Source of the DNA: an uncultured bacterium
GTDB lineage: Bacteria; Cyanobacteriota; Vampirovibrionia; Gastranaerophilales; Gastranaerophilaceae
Direction of reading: 5' to 3'
Length of the DNA stretch: 64,000 nt
NCBI GenBank assembly: GCA_947073645.1
Contig: CAMTMK010000011.1
Span: forward strand, 1-64,000
Below, piece by piece: positions 19,976-29,553 of the stretch. The position numbers and the translations under genes are program-made. Under the pieces are notes generated by a model. That model had not been told where the DNA came from, ran no database searches, and was given only the letters and a program-made list of their open reading frames with translations. Positions within the stretch are counted from its first letter, which is position 1. Every line of letters begins with the position of its first letter.

Positions 19976-22114
19976 TTAAACTGACGCTTTTTCTTCGTCT
20001 GTTACGCCTTTGATTGTAAGGTTTACTCTGCCTTTGTCATCGATTTTGATAACCTTAACGATTACTTCCTGACCGATATTAAGGTGTGGTTCAATAGTTT
20101 CAATACGTTCATTGCAAACTTGTGAAATATGAACCATACCGTCTTTACCCGGTGCAAGTTCTACAAATGCGCCTATTGGAATAATTCTTACAACTTTTCC
20201 TTTCAATACCATACCTTGTTCAGGTTTAAATGTAAGTTGTCTAATCATTTTCTTAGCAATTTCAGCGCCTTCTTGGTCGTTAGATGTAATTGTTACTACA
20301 CCTGAATCTTGGATATCAATTTCTGCACCGGAAGCATCAATAATAGCACGGATTTGTTTTCCGCCAGGTCCGATAACTGTTCCGATATCTTCTGTCGGAA
20401 TAGTCATAGTAGAAATGCTTGGAGCAAATGGTGACATTGGTCCAGGTTCTGTAATTGCTTCTCTCATTTTGCCTAAGATATGCAATCTGCCTTCTTTAGC
20501 TTGAGCCAAAGCACGACGTAATGTTTCATTTGCAATACCCTTAGCTTTCATATCCATTTGAAGCGCTGTGATACCTGTATCGTTACCTGTAACTTTAAAG
20601 TCCATATCGCCTAAAAAGTCTTCGATACCTTGAATATCTGTTAATACAACAGGTTCTTTGCCTTCTTCGGTAATCATACCCATTGCAACCCCGCCAATCA
20701 TAGATTTAACAGGAACACCAGCATTCATCAATGCCATTGAAGAACCGCAAGTTGAAGCCATTGATGTAGAACCGTTTGATTCTAATACATCAGAAGTTAC
20801 ACGAATCGCATAACCGAATTCTTCTTGAGTTGGAAGCGCAGGAACGTTAGCTCTTTCTGCTAATGCGCCGTGACCAACTTCACGTCTGCCCGGTCCTCTT
20901 AGAGGTTTAACTTCACCTACTGAGAAGCCTGGGAAAATATATTTGTGCATATATCTTTTTTCAGTTTCAGGGTCAACTCCGTCAAGTTCCTGTTTCATAG
21001 CCGGACCAGCTAAAGTTGCAACTGATAATACTTGAGTTTGACCTCTTGTAAATACAGCAGAACCGTGAGCTCGAGGAATAACGCCTACTTCACACCATAT
21101 AGGTCTTACATCGTGAGGTTTTCTTCCGTCAGCTCTAACGCCTTCGTCCAAAATCATAGTACGCATAATTTTCTTTTCAGCGTTTTTAAATTCTTCTGCA
21201 ACAAAATCAATACCTGTTTCTTCCATGATTTTTTTGCTGTAATCATCATCAGGTAATGCGTCGATTTTTTCTTTAACAAGTTTTTTAGCTTCTTCAAGTT
21301 TTTGTTGTCTATAAGCTCTGTCAAAGTTATGATATGCATCAAAAATCATATCGTGAGCAGTTTCGTTAATAATATTTTTGATAGCTGTTGTATCGTAAGG
21401 GTTAACGAATTCTTGTCTTTCAACTCCGCAAGCTTTAGCGAATTCAACTTGAGCGTCGCATTGTTTTCTGATTTCTTGTTGAGCGAATTCAACAGCATTC
21501 ATAATATCATCTTCTGTAACAAATTTACAACCTGCTTCAACCATGATAACGCTGTCGTGTGTACCTGCAACAACGATGTCAAGGTCTGATTTGTCAGCTT
21601 GTTGGTGAGTCGGGTTAGCAATCATATTGCCCTGCTCATCGCGAGAAACTCTAACGGCACCGATAGGACCTTCAAAAGGAGCTCCTGAAAGCATCAATGC
21701 AGTTGAAGCACCTAGCATAGCTAATGTGTCAGGTTGATTTTGTTGGTCGTAGCTGAATAATTGAGCTACGATTTGTATATCATTTCTATATCCTTTAGGG
21801 AATAAAGGTCTGATTGGTCTGTCAATTAAACGAGAAACAAGGATAGCCTTGTCGCTTGCTTTACCTTCAGAACGGTTGTAACCGCCGGGAATACGTCCGA
21901 TTGAAGACATTCTTTCTTCGTAGTCGATTAATAATGGGAAAAAGTCGATACCTACACGTGGTTCTTTTGATACAACACAGTGAACAAATAACATTGTATC
22001 ACCGCATCTTACTGTAACAGAGCCATTAGTAGATTGAGCATATTTCCCGGTTTCGATAGTAACTTCTTTTCCGCCGATTTCCAGCGTAAATTTTTTTGTT
22101 TCCGGTATTGTCAT
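19976..22114 (-). CDS. pnp: Polyribonucleotide nucleotidyltransferase
   Basis: PNPase RNase PH domains, KH (IGPGGKQIRAI) and S1 (GMVLKGKVVRIIPIGAFVELAPGKDGMVHISQV); start at 22114 (AAAGGT RBS) preferred over 22156. Confidence 0.95.
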   Translation of the reverse strand: MTIPETKKFTLEIGGKEVTIETGKYAQSTNGSVTVRCGDTMLFVHCVVSKEPRVGIDFFPLLIDYEERMSSIGRIPGGYNRSEGKASDKAILVSRLIDRPIRPLFPKGYRNDIQIVAQLFSYDQQNQPDTLAMLGASTALMLSGAPFEGPIGAVRVSRDEQGNMIANPTHQQADKSDLDIVVAGTHDSVIMVEAGCKFVTEDDIMNAVEFAQQEIRKQCDAQVEFAKACGVERQEFVNPYDTTAIKNIINETAHDMIFDAYHNFDRAYRQQKLEEAKKLVKEKIDALPDDDYSKKIMEETGIDFVAEEFKNAEKKIMRTMILDEGVRADGRKPHDVRPIWCEVGVIPRAHGSAVFTRGQTQVLSVATLAGPAMKQELDGVDPETEKRYMHKYIFPGFSVGEVKPLRGPGRREVGHGALAERANVPALPTQEEFGYAIRVTSDVLESNGSTSMASTCGSSMALMNAGVPVKSMIGGVAMGMITEEGKEPVVLTDIQGIEDFLGDMDFKVTGNDTGITALQMDMKAKGIANETLRRALAQAKEGRLHILGKMREAITEPGPMSPFAPSISTMTIPTEDIGTVIGPGGKQIRAIIDASGAEIDIQDSGVVTITSNDQEGAEIAKKMIRQLTFKPEQGMVLKGKVVRIIPIGAFVELAPGKDGMVHISQVCNERIETIEPHLNIGQEVIVKVIKIDDKGRVNLTIKGVTDEEKASV

Positions 22115-22208
22115 ACTTACCTTTCTCGCACTTCTTGTGCGTCTTTTGTTATACACTTCTAATGTTCAATATAATTATACCGCAAACAAGAAATTTAAGC
22201 AAAATTTA

Positions 22209-22954
22209 TTACCACGGATAATAGTCAGGAAAATTCCAGTCATTTTTAACTATTATATCAAGACAAGATGTCCAATTGTACAAGTCAGTGAGATAATCTC
22301 CTGTAGTGCCTTTTGAACATCCGGTTTTAAGTTCTTCATCAGGTGCTTTAGTATTAAAATATATCATAGGTTTTTTATCATTGTTATAATTTACATGAAA
22401 AACAAAAACATCACGACCCATCTGATTTTTCTTTCCGTCACCGTCTATATCTACAAATATGTAAGCCCAAGTGCAAAATGGATAAGGGGTATTACTTGAT
22501 GATCTTGCACATTGTGAATATAGCCAATATTGCATTCCGTCAGGAGCTACATAAAAAGTGCGAGTATCATTATATATTCCCATACCACTATGACCATTGG
22601 CATAGTGTAGTTTATATGATGGTATAACCTTTTTTTGCGTATTAGTATATTTGAAAAAATAATTGTCTGCTAATTTGCCATCTACAGCTTGGAGTGCATA
22701 GTTCCAGCTTGATACCGGTCCGTTTTCGCTAATAGAGCTTTGAGTAGCTACGGTTAAAACATTATAAGCCTTTTTTAACCTGGTTATAGCGATTTTCTTT
22801 TGGTATTTTGTAATAACCTGTGGTATTGTTAATGCTGCAACAATTCCGATAATCCCTAAAGTAATAAGTACTTCAGCTAATGTAAATGCTGAACCTCTTT
22901 CTATAGCGTTATCTTGTCGGGGGGGGAGCATTTAGCCGCCGGGTTTAATAACAT
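22209..22954 (-). CDS. Type IV pilin-like protein, locus 3; RBS-proximal start out of frame through a C8 (coding-strand) tract
   Basis: RBS GGAGG 8 nt before ATG at 22954. With C8 this start hits TAG; with 6 or 9 C it is in frame, for 9 C MLLNPAAKCSPPRQDNAIERGSAFTLAEVLITLGIIGIVAALTIP... An internal ATG at 22931 is in frame at C8. Confidence 0.75.
22919..22926 (+). repeat. Poly-G tract (G8 on + strand, C8 in coding strand)
   Basis: Read directly: cttgtcGGGGGGGGagcattta. Confidence 0.9.
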
Positions 22955-23016
22955 ATAAAATACCTCCAAAATCTTCTGTACTCATTATTTACTATTTTGA
23001 AGTTTTTGTCAAGTAA

Positions 23017-23037
23017 AAAGCCCCTTCTCGGGGCTTT
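23017..23037 (-). terminator. Rho-independent terminator
   Basis: aaagcccc-ttctc-ggggcttt. Confidence 0.65.
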
Positions 23038-23114
23038 CTATCGTAATATATAGACAAAGAAGAATTTTATTTGATTATATACGCCTTTTACTTCGTTCGA
23101 GTCCCTGCTCGGCA

Positions 23115-23405
23115 TTAAAAGTGCATATCAAATGAAGACGGCATACCGTTTATTTTTTCGTCTTCCATACGCATTGCTGAACCTATGGTAAAGCTTTCTG
23201 CGTACATTTTGTTAATCTTGTAGGTCAAATCTCCGCTGAATACTTCTTCATTTTCTTCTAAAAATTTGAATAGTGGCTCGGTCGGTGATTTTACAATGTT
23301 GCCTAATGTTTCGCCTGCCTGTTTAAGGGTTCGCTCACCGACATCAGGAACTTTGACGTTCATTCCGAATGGTTTATATGGTCTGTTAAATGATGCGTCT
23401 GTCAT
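23115..23405 (-). CDS. Hypothetical protein, 96 aa
   Basis: ORF only. Confidence 0.55.
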   Translation of the reverse strand: MTDASFNRPYKPFGMNVKVPDVGERTLKQAGETLGNIVKSPTEPLFKFLEENEEVFSGDLTYKINKMYAESFTIGSAMRMEDEKINGMPSSFDMHF

Positions 23406-23494
23406 ATTAATTTTTCCTTATTACAGGTAATTAATCGACATATTGCATTTAAAACTTTAGAGATTTAAGAGAATTATTAACAAATTTTTACAAA

Positions 23495-24730
23495 CTATTT
23501 TCTTTTAGTAGATTTCTTTTCTTTATGCTGGTTTTTATTGGCGCGTAGAACTTTTAATTTTTCTTTTATACGTTCTTTTTTGCTCTTTTGGGGAGCTGTT
23601 TGCTTGGGTAGTTCTTTTAGTAAATTTTGTTCATCTTCATCTAATTCAATATCTTGCTTTGCAAATGTTTTGCGCATTTTTGAATTCATATTAAGACGTG
23701 AAATATCGAGGTTCAGCATATTATCAGATTCTTTGCTTACGCGGGAAGTGATTTTAACTATATACCATTTGCTCAATTTGCCGTCGTTAGCAAAATCTAT
23801 AAGTTTGTCAATAAGGGTTTGGGCATTGTAGAACATTTCGGGATGTTCTTCCAATTGTTGAATCATCGGACGGTCTTGGCGGAAGCTGTTACAGCGCATA
23901 CATTCAGGGATGTAGTTAAACAAGTGATTTTCACCTTGTTTATTTTGCGGGGTAACGTGTTCTATTGTGCACATTGAATAGCTCAATAGTCTTATGCCGA
24001 TATCTTCTGAATTACGACTGCTGTATTTTACGATAAACGCACTTTTGTTTTCATAAGATGTCGGAAGCTTATTTGCCAGCCTTATCAAATGTTCTTTTGT
24101 CGCTGTATTTTTGGAATCTTTAAAGATTTCTTTAAATTGGTTTACGAAGTATTTTCTACGGAATTTATTATCTCCTTGAAGAATTTTTTCTTTTTCGTTT
24201 TGAATTAATTCTTTAATTTGTTTTTTCTGTTCTGAATTTATATTTGTGCTTGCTAGTTCAATTAATTTAAAGATACCAAATTGAGTTTTTATTAATTTGG
24301 TTTCATGTTCAGGTTTGATATTTTGTAAAATTTGTCTGAAATCATAATCAGGGTGTTTTTTTGATTCTTCTTTCAGAGTGTCAAAAACGTCACGTTCTAC
24401 AGTGTGCATACTGTTTCGGTATTTTTCAAGAACTTTAACTGCTTGCGGAGCTTTAGAATTTAAAACATGTGAATTTTTTAGTGATGTAATATCTTCGGGC
24501 GGAATCATTGTTCTGCCACAGCAAAAACAGCTTAAACCATATTTATACAGTTCTTCAAGTGGTTTTCTTGAAGGGCTGACATCTTCTGCTCTGTCTTTTT
24601 CTTTTGCGGTAAATGAAATTGTATCTCTCTGTAAACCGTTCAATACAGGCAGCCTGTATTGAGAATAATCAGTATGATTATTCTTATAACTACTCATTGC
24701 TATATTAAATATCACAGGTGTAATGCGCAT
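23495..24730 (-). CDS. HNH-nuclease-like protein with N-terminal tag
   Basis: CFCCGRTMIPP ... IEHVTPQNKQGENHLFNYIPECMRCNSFRQDRPM; N-terminus MRITPVIF...RDTISFTAKEK. Confidence 0.6.
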   Translation of the reverse strand: MRITPVIFNIAMSSYKNNHTDYSQYRLPVLNGLQRDTISFTAKEKDRAEDVSPSRKPLEELYKYGLSCFCCGRTMIPPEDITSLKNSHVLNSKAPQAVKVLEKYRNSMHTVERDVFDTLKEESKKHPDYDFRQILQNIKPEHETKLIKTQFGIFKLIELASTNINSEQKKQIKELIQNEKEKILQGDNKFRRKYFVNQFKEIFKDSKNTATKEHLIRLANKLPTSYENKSAFIVKYSSRNSEDIGIRLLSYSMCTIEHVTPQNKQGENHLFNYIPECMRCNSFRQDRPMIQQLEEHPEMFYNAQTLIDKLIDFANDGKLSKWYIVKITSRVSKESDNMLNLDISRLNMNSKMRKTFAKQDIELDEDEQNLLKELPKQTAPQKSKKERIKEKLKVLRANKNQHKEKKSTKRK

Positions 24731-24781
24731 GATTTAACAATACTTGTGATTAAAATTTTTTGCTGGTTTGTTAATAAATAG

Positions 24782-25729
24782 TTACAATCTGCTTATGTCT
24801 AGGTCAATTATGCCTTCTGAATGATAGAAAAACATATTTTTTAGATTTTCAATATATTCTTGTTTGCACAGTCCTTTTTTACATAATGATATTAGTTTAT
24901 CTATTTGGATTTGGGTGTTTTCCGGCATGTAAGGGTTTTCTTCAATTTGAACGGTCAGCGGGTAATGGTGGCGGGAATTGTTGCAGTAAGTACATTCAAG
25001 TGCAAAGTTGAGAGAATTATTTTCGCCTTTCATACATTTGGGTTGAAGGTGCTCAAATGTTCCGACTGAAGGGTGAACCAAGTTAAGTGCAATAATCCTT
25101 GAACTTTTTCTAGCGTTTTTAACGACAAAAGCGCAGACTTCGTCACTTGAACGGGGAAGTCTGCGCGCAATTTTAATAATTTCTTCTCTGATTTTTTTAT
25201 TTTCGATGTTTTTACAGATATTTTTCAATTTGTGAATAAAAATTCGTCTGCTGAATGGCTTATGTGGTTCGGGTGCGAAGATAATATCGTTAGTTTTTAT
25301 TATGAGTTTTCTAAGTGCGCGTGCTGTTTTTTTAGGTAATATTCGACGGTAAAAACTTATTTTATTAAAAATTGAACTTTGAATTTTTACTAATGCAAGT
25401 TCGTGCACATCTTTTTTCATCAATAAAAGTTCTTGAAAATTTTTGTTCGGATATTTAACGGCTAGACTTTTAAACATATTGAACACCTGTCTTTCGACGG
25501 GGTGCATAATATTTTCAAATGGTTCAAGAATTGGTATTACTTCACTTGCTTTTTCTGATAATTTATGATTTTCAAGAAGTTTTGTGTAAATGTCAGGATG
25601 AAGCATTTCCATTCCACAGCAGGGGCAGGGAATGTGAAAATGAAACAAATTCTTCAACTCCCGCCTTGTGAGCGGAATTTCTTTACATTTGAAGGAAATG
25701 TTTTCCGTTTTTACAATTTTCTTCTCCAT
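24782..25729 (-). CDS. HNH-nuclease-like paralog of the adjacent gene
   Basis: CPCCGMEMLHP ... FEHLQPKCMKGENNSLNFALECTYCNNSRHHYPL. Confidence 0.6.
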   Translation of the reverse strand: MEKKIVKTENISFKCKEIPLTRRELKNLFHFHIPCPCCGMEMLHPDIYTKLLENHKLSEKASEVIPILEPFENIMHPVERQVFNMFKSLAVKYPNKNFQELLLMKKDVHELALVKIQSSIFNKISFYRRILPKKTARALRKLIIKTNDIIFAPEPHKPFSRRIFIHKLKNICKNIENKKIREEIIKIARRLPRSSDEVCAFVVKNARKSSRIIALNLVHPSVGTFEHLQPKCMKGENNSLNFALECTYCNNSRHHYPLTVQIEENPYMPENTQIQIDKLISLCKKGLCKQEYIENLKNMFFYHSEGIIDLDISRL

Positions 25730-25753
25730 CGCCAAGTATATTATTCCCAAAGA

Positions 25754-26386
25754 TTAGATATTCAAATCGATAAATTTTTCTTTTTCACCGACATTAGTAA
25801 TTTTTAATTTGCTAATATCTGCAGGGTCAAATTGAAAAATATTTGCTGATGAGAAAAAAGCAGGACGATTAGCATTCTGATATGGTGTTATATCCATCTT
25901 GCTTCCTTGCGGGAAAAACTTGCCAAGCAGTTCTTTCAGTTTATCTACAATAGGGTTTGGGACGGGCCCTAATCCTTCATAAGTTTGTCTGCCTCGAATA
26001 TTTAAAAAAGCTCTTGGCTGATAAGTCATATCAATATGTGGAATATATGTTTGCAGTTGTTTTCTTATAGCATTAATCTGCCCTTCAATATTCGTAGGTA
26101 CATAATGAGATAATACTGATACAAACCTGTTATCTTTTAGTTTAGCAATTATGTTTACAGAATTGCATCCTGCCAGAGCATCCGTATAAATTGTATTTAT
26201 GCCGTTTGGGGAAATAATTGCTCCGACGGAATGGTTCATATCGCAGTGAACAATATTTTTTGCACCTCCGCGTATCATCCTGTCAAGAACCATTTCAGGC
26301 ATAGAGTTTATTGATGCCATATTGTTCTTTGGTATTGTTGAAATTTTAGGTAAAATTTTCCGTGTTAAATTAACTACACTACACAT
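25754..26386 (-). CDS. Hypothetical; possible CheD/CNF1-like cysteine deamidase fold
   Basis: LAGCNSVNIIAKLKDNRFVSVLSHYVP: (L)xGC followed by His about 20 residues later. Confidence 0.35.
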   Translation of the reverse strand: MCSVVNLTRKILPKISTIPKNNMASINSMPEMVLDRMIRGGAKNIVHCDMNHSVGAIISPNGINTIYTDALAGCNSVNIIAKLKDNRFVSVLSHYVPTNIEGQINAIRKQLQTYIPHIDMTYQPRAFLNIRGRQTYEGLGPVPNPIVDKLKELLGKFFPQGSKMDITPYQNANRPAFFSSANIFQFDPADISKLKITNVGEKEKFIDLNI

Positions 26387-26419
26387 ATATATAATAAAAC
26401 ATGCAGGATAGAAAAATTG

Positions 26420-27016
26420 CTAACCCATTGCCGGAGGCGGTTGGATGTAAAGAGGTTTTAGCTTGCGCCAATCACAGTCAGATAAGTTTTTTTCGGCTAA
26501 ATCTGCAAGGATTTCACCGAGCGGTAAATTTTTTTGCTGATAAGATGTTCCGCCCAAAATTGGTTGTAATTTATTATCAGTTAGTACTGTATAACCTTCA
26601 GTTTTTATTTCATCAAGCGGAATTGCACCTTTAATCTCTCCGTCAACATAAAGATATGCGGAATTTTTTCTTGCATCGAGTGCAACAAGCGGATTTTCTC
26701 CTGCACATTGAGCTAAAATTTCAAGTGATGATATTCCTGCAGCTTTGCAGTTTAATTGTTGTGCCATTACGCGGGCAACGGTTACACAGGCGCGTATTCC
26801 TGTAAAACTTCCAGGACCGATATTTGTTGCAATTAAATCAATATCTTGCGGTTTAATTCCATTCTCGCTCATTATTTCCTGTAAGGTTGAGATTAAATAA
26901 GCAGAATGATATTTGTTGTCGTGGTTTTCCACAACGCGTGATGCTAATATTTCGCCGTCTTTTTTCAAAACCGCATACATTTTATCTAAACAAGTATCAA
27001 ATGCCAGCGTAATCAT
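26420..27016 (-). CDS. tsaB: tRNA threonylcarbamoyladenosine biosynthesis protein TsaB
   Basis: LAFDTCLDKMYAVL, IATNIGPGSFTGIRACVTVARVMAQQL. Confidence 0.92.
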   Translation of the reverse strand: MITLAFDTCLDKMYAVLKKDGEILASRVVENHDNKYHSAYLISTLQEIMSENGIKPQDIDLIATNIGPGSFTGIRACVTVARVMAQQLNCKAAGISSLEILAQCAGENPLVALDARKNSAYLYVDGEIKGAIPLDEIKTEGYTVLTDNKLQPILGGTSYQQKNLPLGEILADLAEKNLSDCDWRKLKPLYIQPPPAMG

Positions 27017-27464
27017 TTTTTAATCCCTCTATAATTTCGTCTTTTCCGCATGAAATAAATTCATAAACTCTGTAATCTTCATCAGTATAAGTTACATTAA
27101 TTTTTAAGTGGCTGAACGGTGCTTCATCCTGATTAAATTCTGCCCATTCAACGAAAGTAACCTGTTTGCCTTCAGAATATTCTCTTAATTCATCGTATAT
27201 TGTTTTAATTCCTTCGTTTTCCAATCTGTACAAATCAAAGTGGTAGATAGGAATTGAGCCTGTGTGATATTCGTTAAGGATTACAAAACTCGGGCTTGTA
27301 ACTTTTTCTTTTACATCAAGTGCATCTGCTACAAGTTTTACAAATGCGGTTTTCCCAGCTCCGATTTCGCCGTAAAGATTTACAAAACAGCCGTCTTTAA
27401 TCAGTTTGGCAAATTTTTGTGCCAAACTTTTTGTATCATCTAATGTTTTACATATTACTTTCAT
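26997..27464 (-). CDS. tsaE: tRNA threonylcarbamoyladenosine biosynthesis ATPase TsaE
   Basis: NLYGEIGAGKTAFVK, VTSPSFVILNEY, HFDLYRLE, FVEWAE. Confidence 0.92.
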   Translation of the reverse strand: MKVICKTLDDTKSLAQKFAKLIKDGCFVNLYGEIGAGKTAFVKLVADALDVKEKVTSPSFVILNEYHTGSIPIYHFDLYRLENEGIKTIYDELREYSEGKQVTFVEWAEFNQDEAPFSHLKINVTYTDEDYRVYEFISCGKDEIIEGLKNDYAGI

Positions 27465-28728
27465 ATACTATTACCTTGTTTCTTCCGCTTTCTTTTGCTT
27501 TATATAGGGCTTTGTCAGCGTTTTCTATAAAATCTTTTTCCTTATATTCAGCAACGCCAAGACTTATTGTAACATTAATATATTGTTTGTCGGCAAGTTC
27601 AATTCTTTTATTTTCAACTGCTTTTCTCAAACGTTCTGCAACCATTTGCGCTTCTTCAAGTTTGGTAAACGGCAGAAGTATTACAAATTCCTCACCGCCG
27701 TAACGACCTGCGACGTCATAGTCACGAAGCTGATTTTTAATCTCTCTTGAAACTGTTTTTAATACCAAATCGCCTGCAGAATGACCGTATGTGTCATTAA
27801 CCTTTTTGAAATAATCAATATCTGTCATAATTGTGCAAAGGTTTCGGTGCTGACGTTTTGCACTTGAAGTTTCTTGTTTAATACGTTCTTCCAATTGTCT
27901 GCGGTTGTAGAAACCTGTCAAAGCATCCAGTGTTGCGTGTTTTAAGATTTCTGCGTAAACGTTTGCCCTGTTCAGTGTTGTTGCAGATTGATTGGAAAGC
28001 TGTTCAAGATATTCAATCTCTTTTTCACTCAAAATATTATCTGTGCTTTTGGTTACAATGCATCCGAGAAGTTTGTTCTCGCTAATCATTGGGAAAAGAC
28101 CGATTTTTTTATCAGGTGTTAAAATATATTCTGATTTGTTGTTTAAGCATTTGATAAGCTCAAATATTTTCAAATCTTTGCAAGACGACGGCCATACAAG
28201 TTCGTTATTTATGAATATATAAACAAGGTGGTCTGACACAAATTTATCAATCATTTCGCCGATAATGGGCACGATATAATTTGTTTCGTATTGAGTTTCA
28301 ATGATTTTGGCAATGTTTTTCATTGAATCATGAAAATCAATATTTTTTTGCATTCTTTCACTCAGGATAATGTTTTGAATTTTTAGAGAAATACAAAAGC
28401 CTGAAAGTTCAAGAAATTCTAGCAATTTTGAATGAAGTTTTTCCGAAAACTCAAGCATACCGATAATTTTTTTGTTATTATACAGTGCATAATATGATTT
28501 AGTTTTGGTTGTAATATATTTTTTATCGTCAAAGTTTTCGAAGATTTCCGTCAGCTCTTTTGATTTTATGAACATCCAGCTTTTTGAGAAATCTCTCAAA
28601 GAATCTGTAGTTGAGTCATAAATGTATATTGCATTCAGCGGAAAAACTTCTTCAAGAACGCTTACAATACTTTGAGCGTTGTAAGCGTTATCGAGAAATG
28701 AAAATATTTGTTTAAGATTATTTATCAT
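27448..28728 (-). CDS. GGDEF diguanylate cyclase with N-terminal GAF-like region
   Basis: DALTGFYNRRQLEE, RYGGEEFVILLP; RxxD (RDYD) five residues before GGEEF. Confidence 0.9.
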   Translation of the reverse strand: MINNLKQIFSFLDNAYNAQSIVSVLEEVFPLNAIYIYDSTTDSLRDFSKSWMFIKSKELTEIFENFDDKKYITTKTKSYYALYNNKKIIGMLEFSEKLHSKLLEFLELSGFCISLKIQNIILSERMQKNIDFHDSMKNIAKIIETQYETNYIVPIIGEMIDKFVSDHLVYIFINNELVWPSSCKDLKIFELIKCLNNKSEYILTPDKKIGLFPMISENKLLGCIVTKSTDNILSEKEIEYLEQLSNQSATTLNRANVYAEILKHATLDALTGFYNRRQLEERIKQETSSAKRQHRNLCTIMTDIDYFKKVNDTYGHSAGDLVLKTVSREIKNQLRDYDVAGRYGGEEFVILLPFTKLEEAQMVAERLRKAVENKRIELADKQYINVTISLGVAEYKEKDFIENADKALYKAKESGRNKVIVYESNM

Positions 28729-29474
28729 GATTCTAATTTTTGCATTAAATCGTCTGAAATATCAAAGTTTGCGTAAACGTTTTGAACATCGTCGTGTTCT
28801 TCTAGTTTATCAAGAAGTTTCAAAATTTGTCCTGCAACAGCTTCGTCGGTTACCTCAACTGTATTTTGCGGTAATCTTGAAAGTTCTGAAGTTTCAGCCT
28901 TAAATCCTTCTGCTTCCAAACCTTCAACAACGGATTGGAAGTTTTCGGGTGTTGTTAAAACTTTGTATGTATCATCTTCCTCAATTACGTCAAGTGCGTC
29001 TAGTGTAATTGCAGTTTCAAACAATTTGTCAAAATCAACATCGCTTGAGAAAGTTAATACTCCGCGTTGATCGAACATCCAGCCTACACAGCCTGTAGCG
29101 CCTAAACTGCCCTGATATTTTGTAAAATAACTTCTAATGTCGCCGGCAGTTCTGTTTCTGTTATCTGTCATTGCTTCTACAACAACTGCAACTCCGCCTG
29201 CTGCGTAGCCTTCATAAATTAATTCTTCGTAGTTGTCGGACGAACCTGCTCCGGCACCTTTTTCGATTGCACGTTTAATGTTATCGTTTGGAAGTCCTGC
29301 AGCTTTTGCTTTTTCGATTGCTGTTCTCAAACGGAAGTTACCTGCAGGATCAGGGCCGCCCAATCTCGCTGATACTATTAATTCTCTTGAATATTTTTGG
29401 AATACAACAGCACGTTGTGAATCTACTTTAGCTTTTTTGTGTTTAATTGTTGACCACTTTGAGTGTCCTGACAT
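28725..29474 (-). CDS. YebC/PmpR-family transcriptional/translation regulator
   Basis: MSGHSKWSTIKHKKAKVDSQRA... Confidence 0.95.
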   Translation of the reverse strand: MSGHSKWSTIKHKKAKVDSQRAVVFQKYSRELIVSARLGGPDPAGNFRLRTAIEKAKAAGLPNDNIKRAIEKGAGAGSSDNYEELIYEGYAAGGVAVVVEAMTDNRNRTAGDIRSYFTKYQGSLGATGCVGWMFDQRGVLTFSSDVDFDKLFETAITLDALDVIEEDDTYKVLTTPENFQSVVEGLEAEGFKAETSELSRLPQNTVEVTDEAVAGQILKLLDKLEEHDDVQNVYANFDISDDLMQKLES

Positions 29475-29553
29475 GTTTTTACCTCTCTATAATTATATCT
29501 ATATTGATTTTAACACAAAAATATGATATGAAATATAAAAAAGGAGAGAAGTT

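Noticed and set aside
23075-23115. tRNA-like T-loop string ttcgttcgagtccctgctcggc
   Set aside because: The flanking bases do not form a T-stem and no acceptor or anticodon arm is visible; probably chance.
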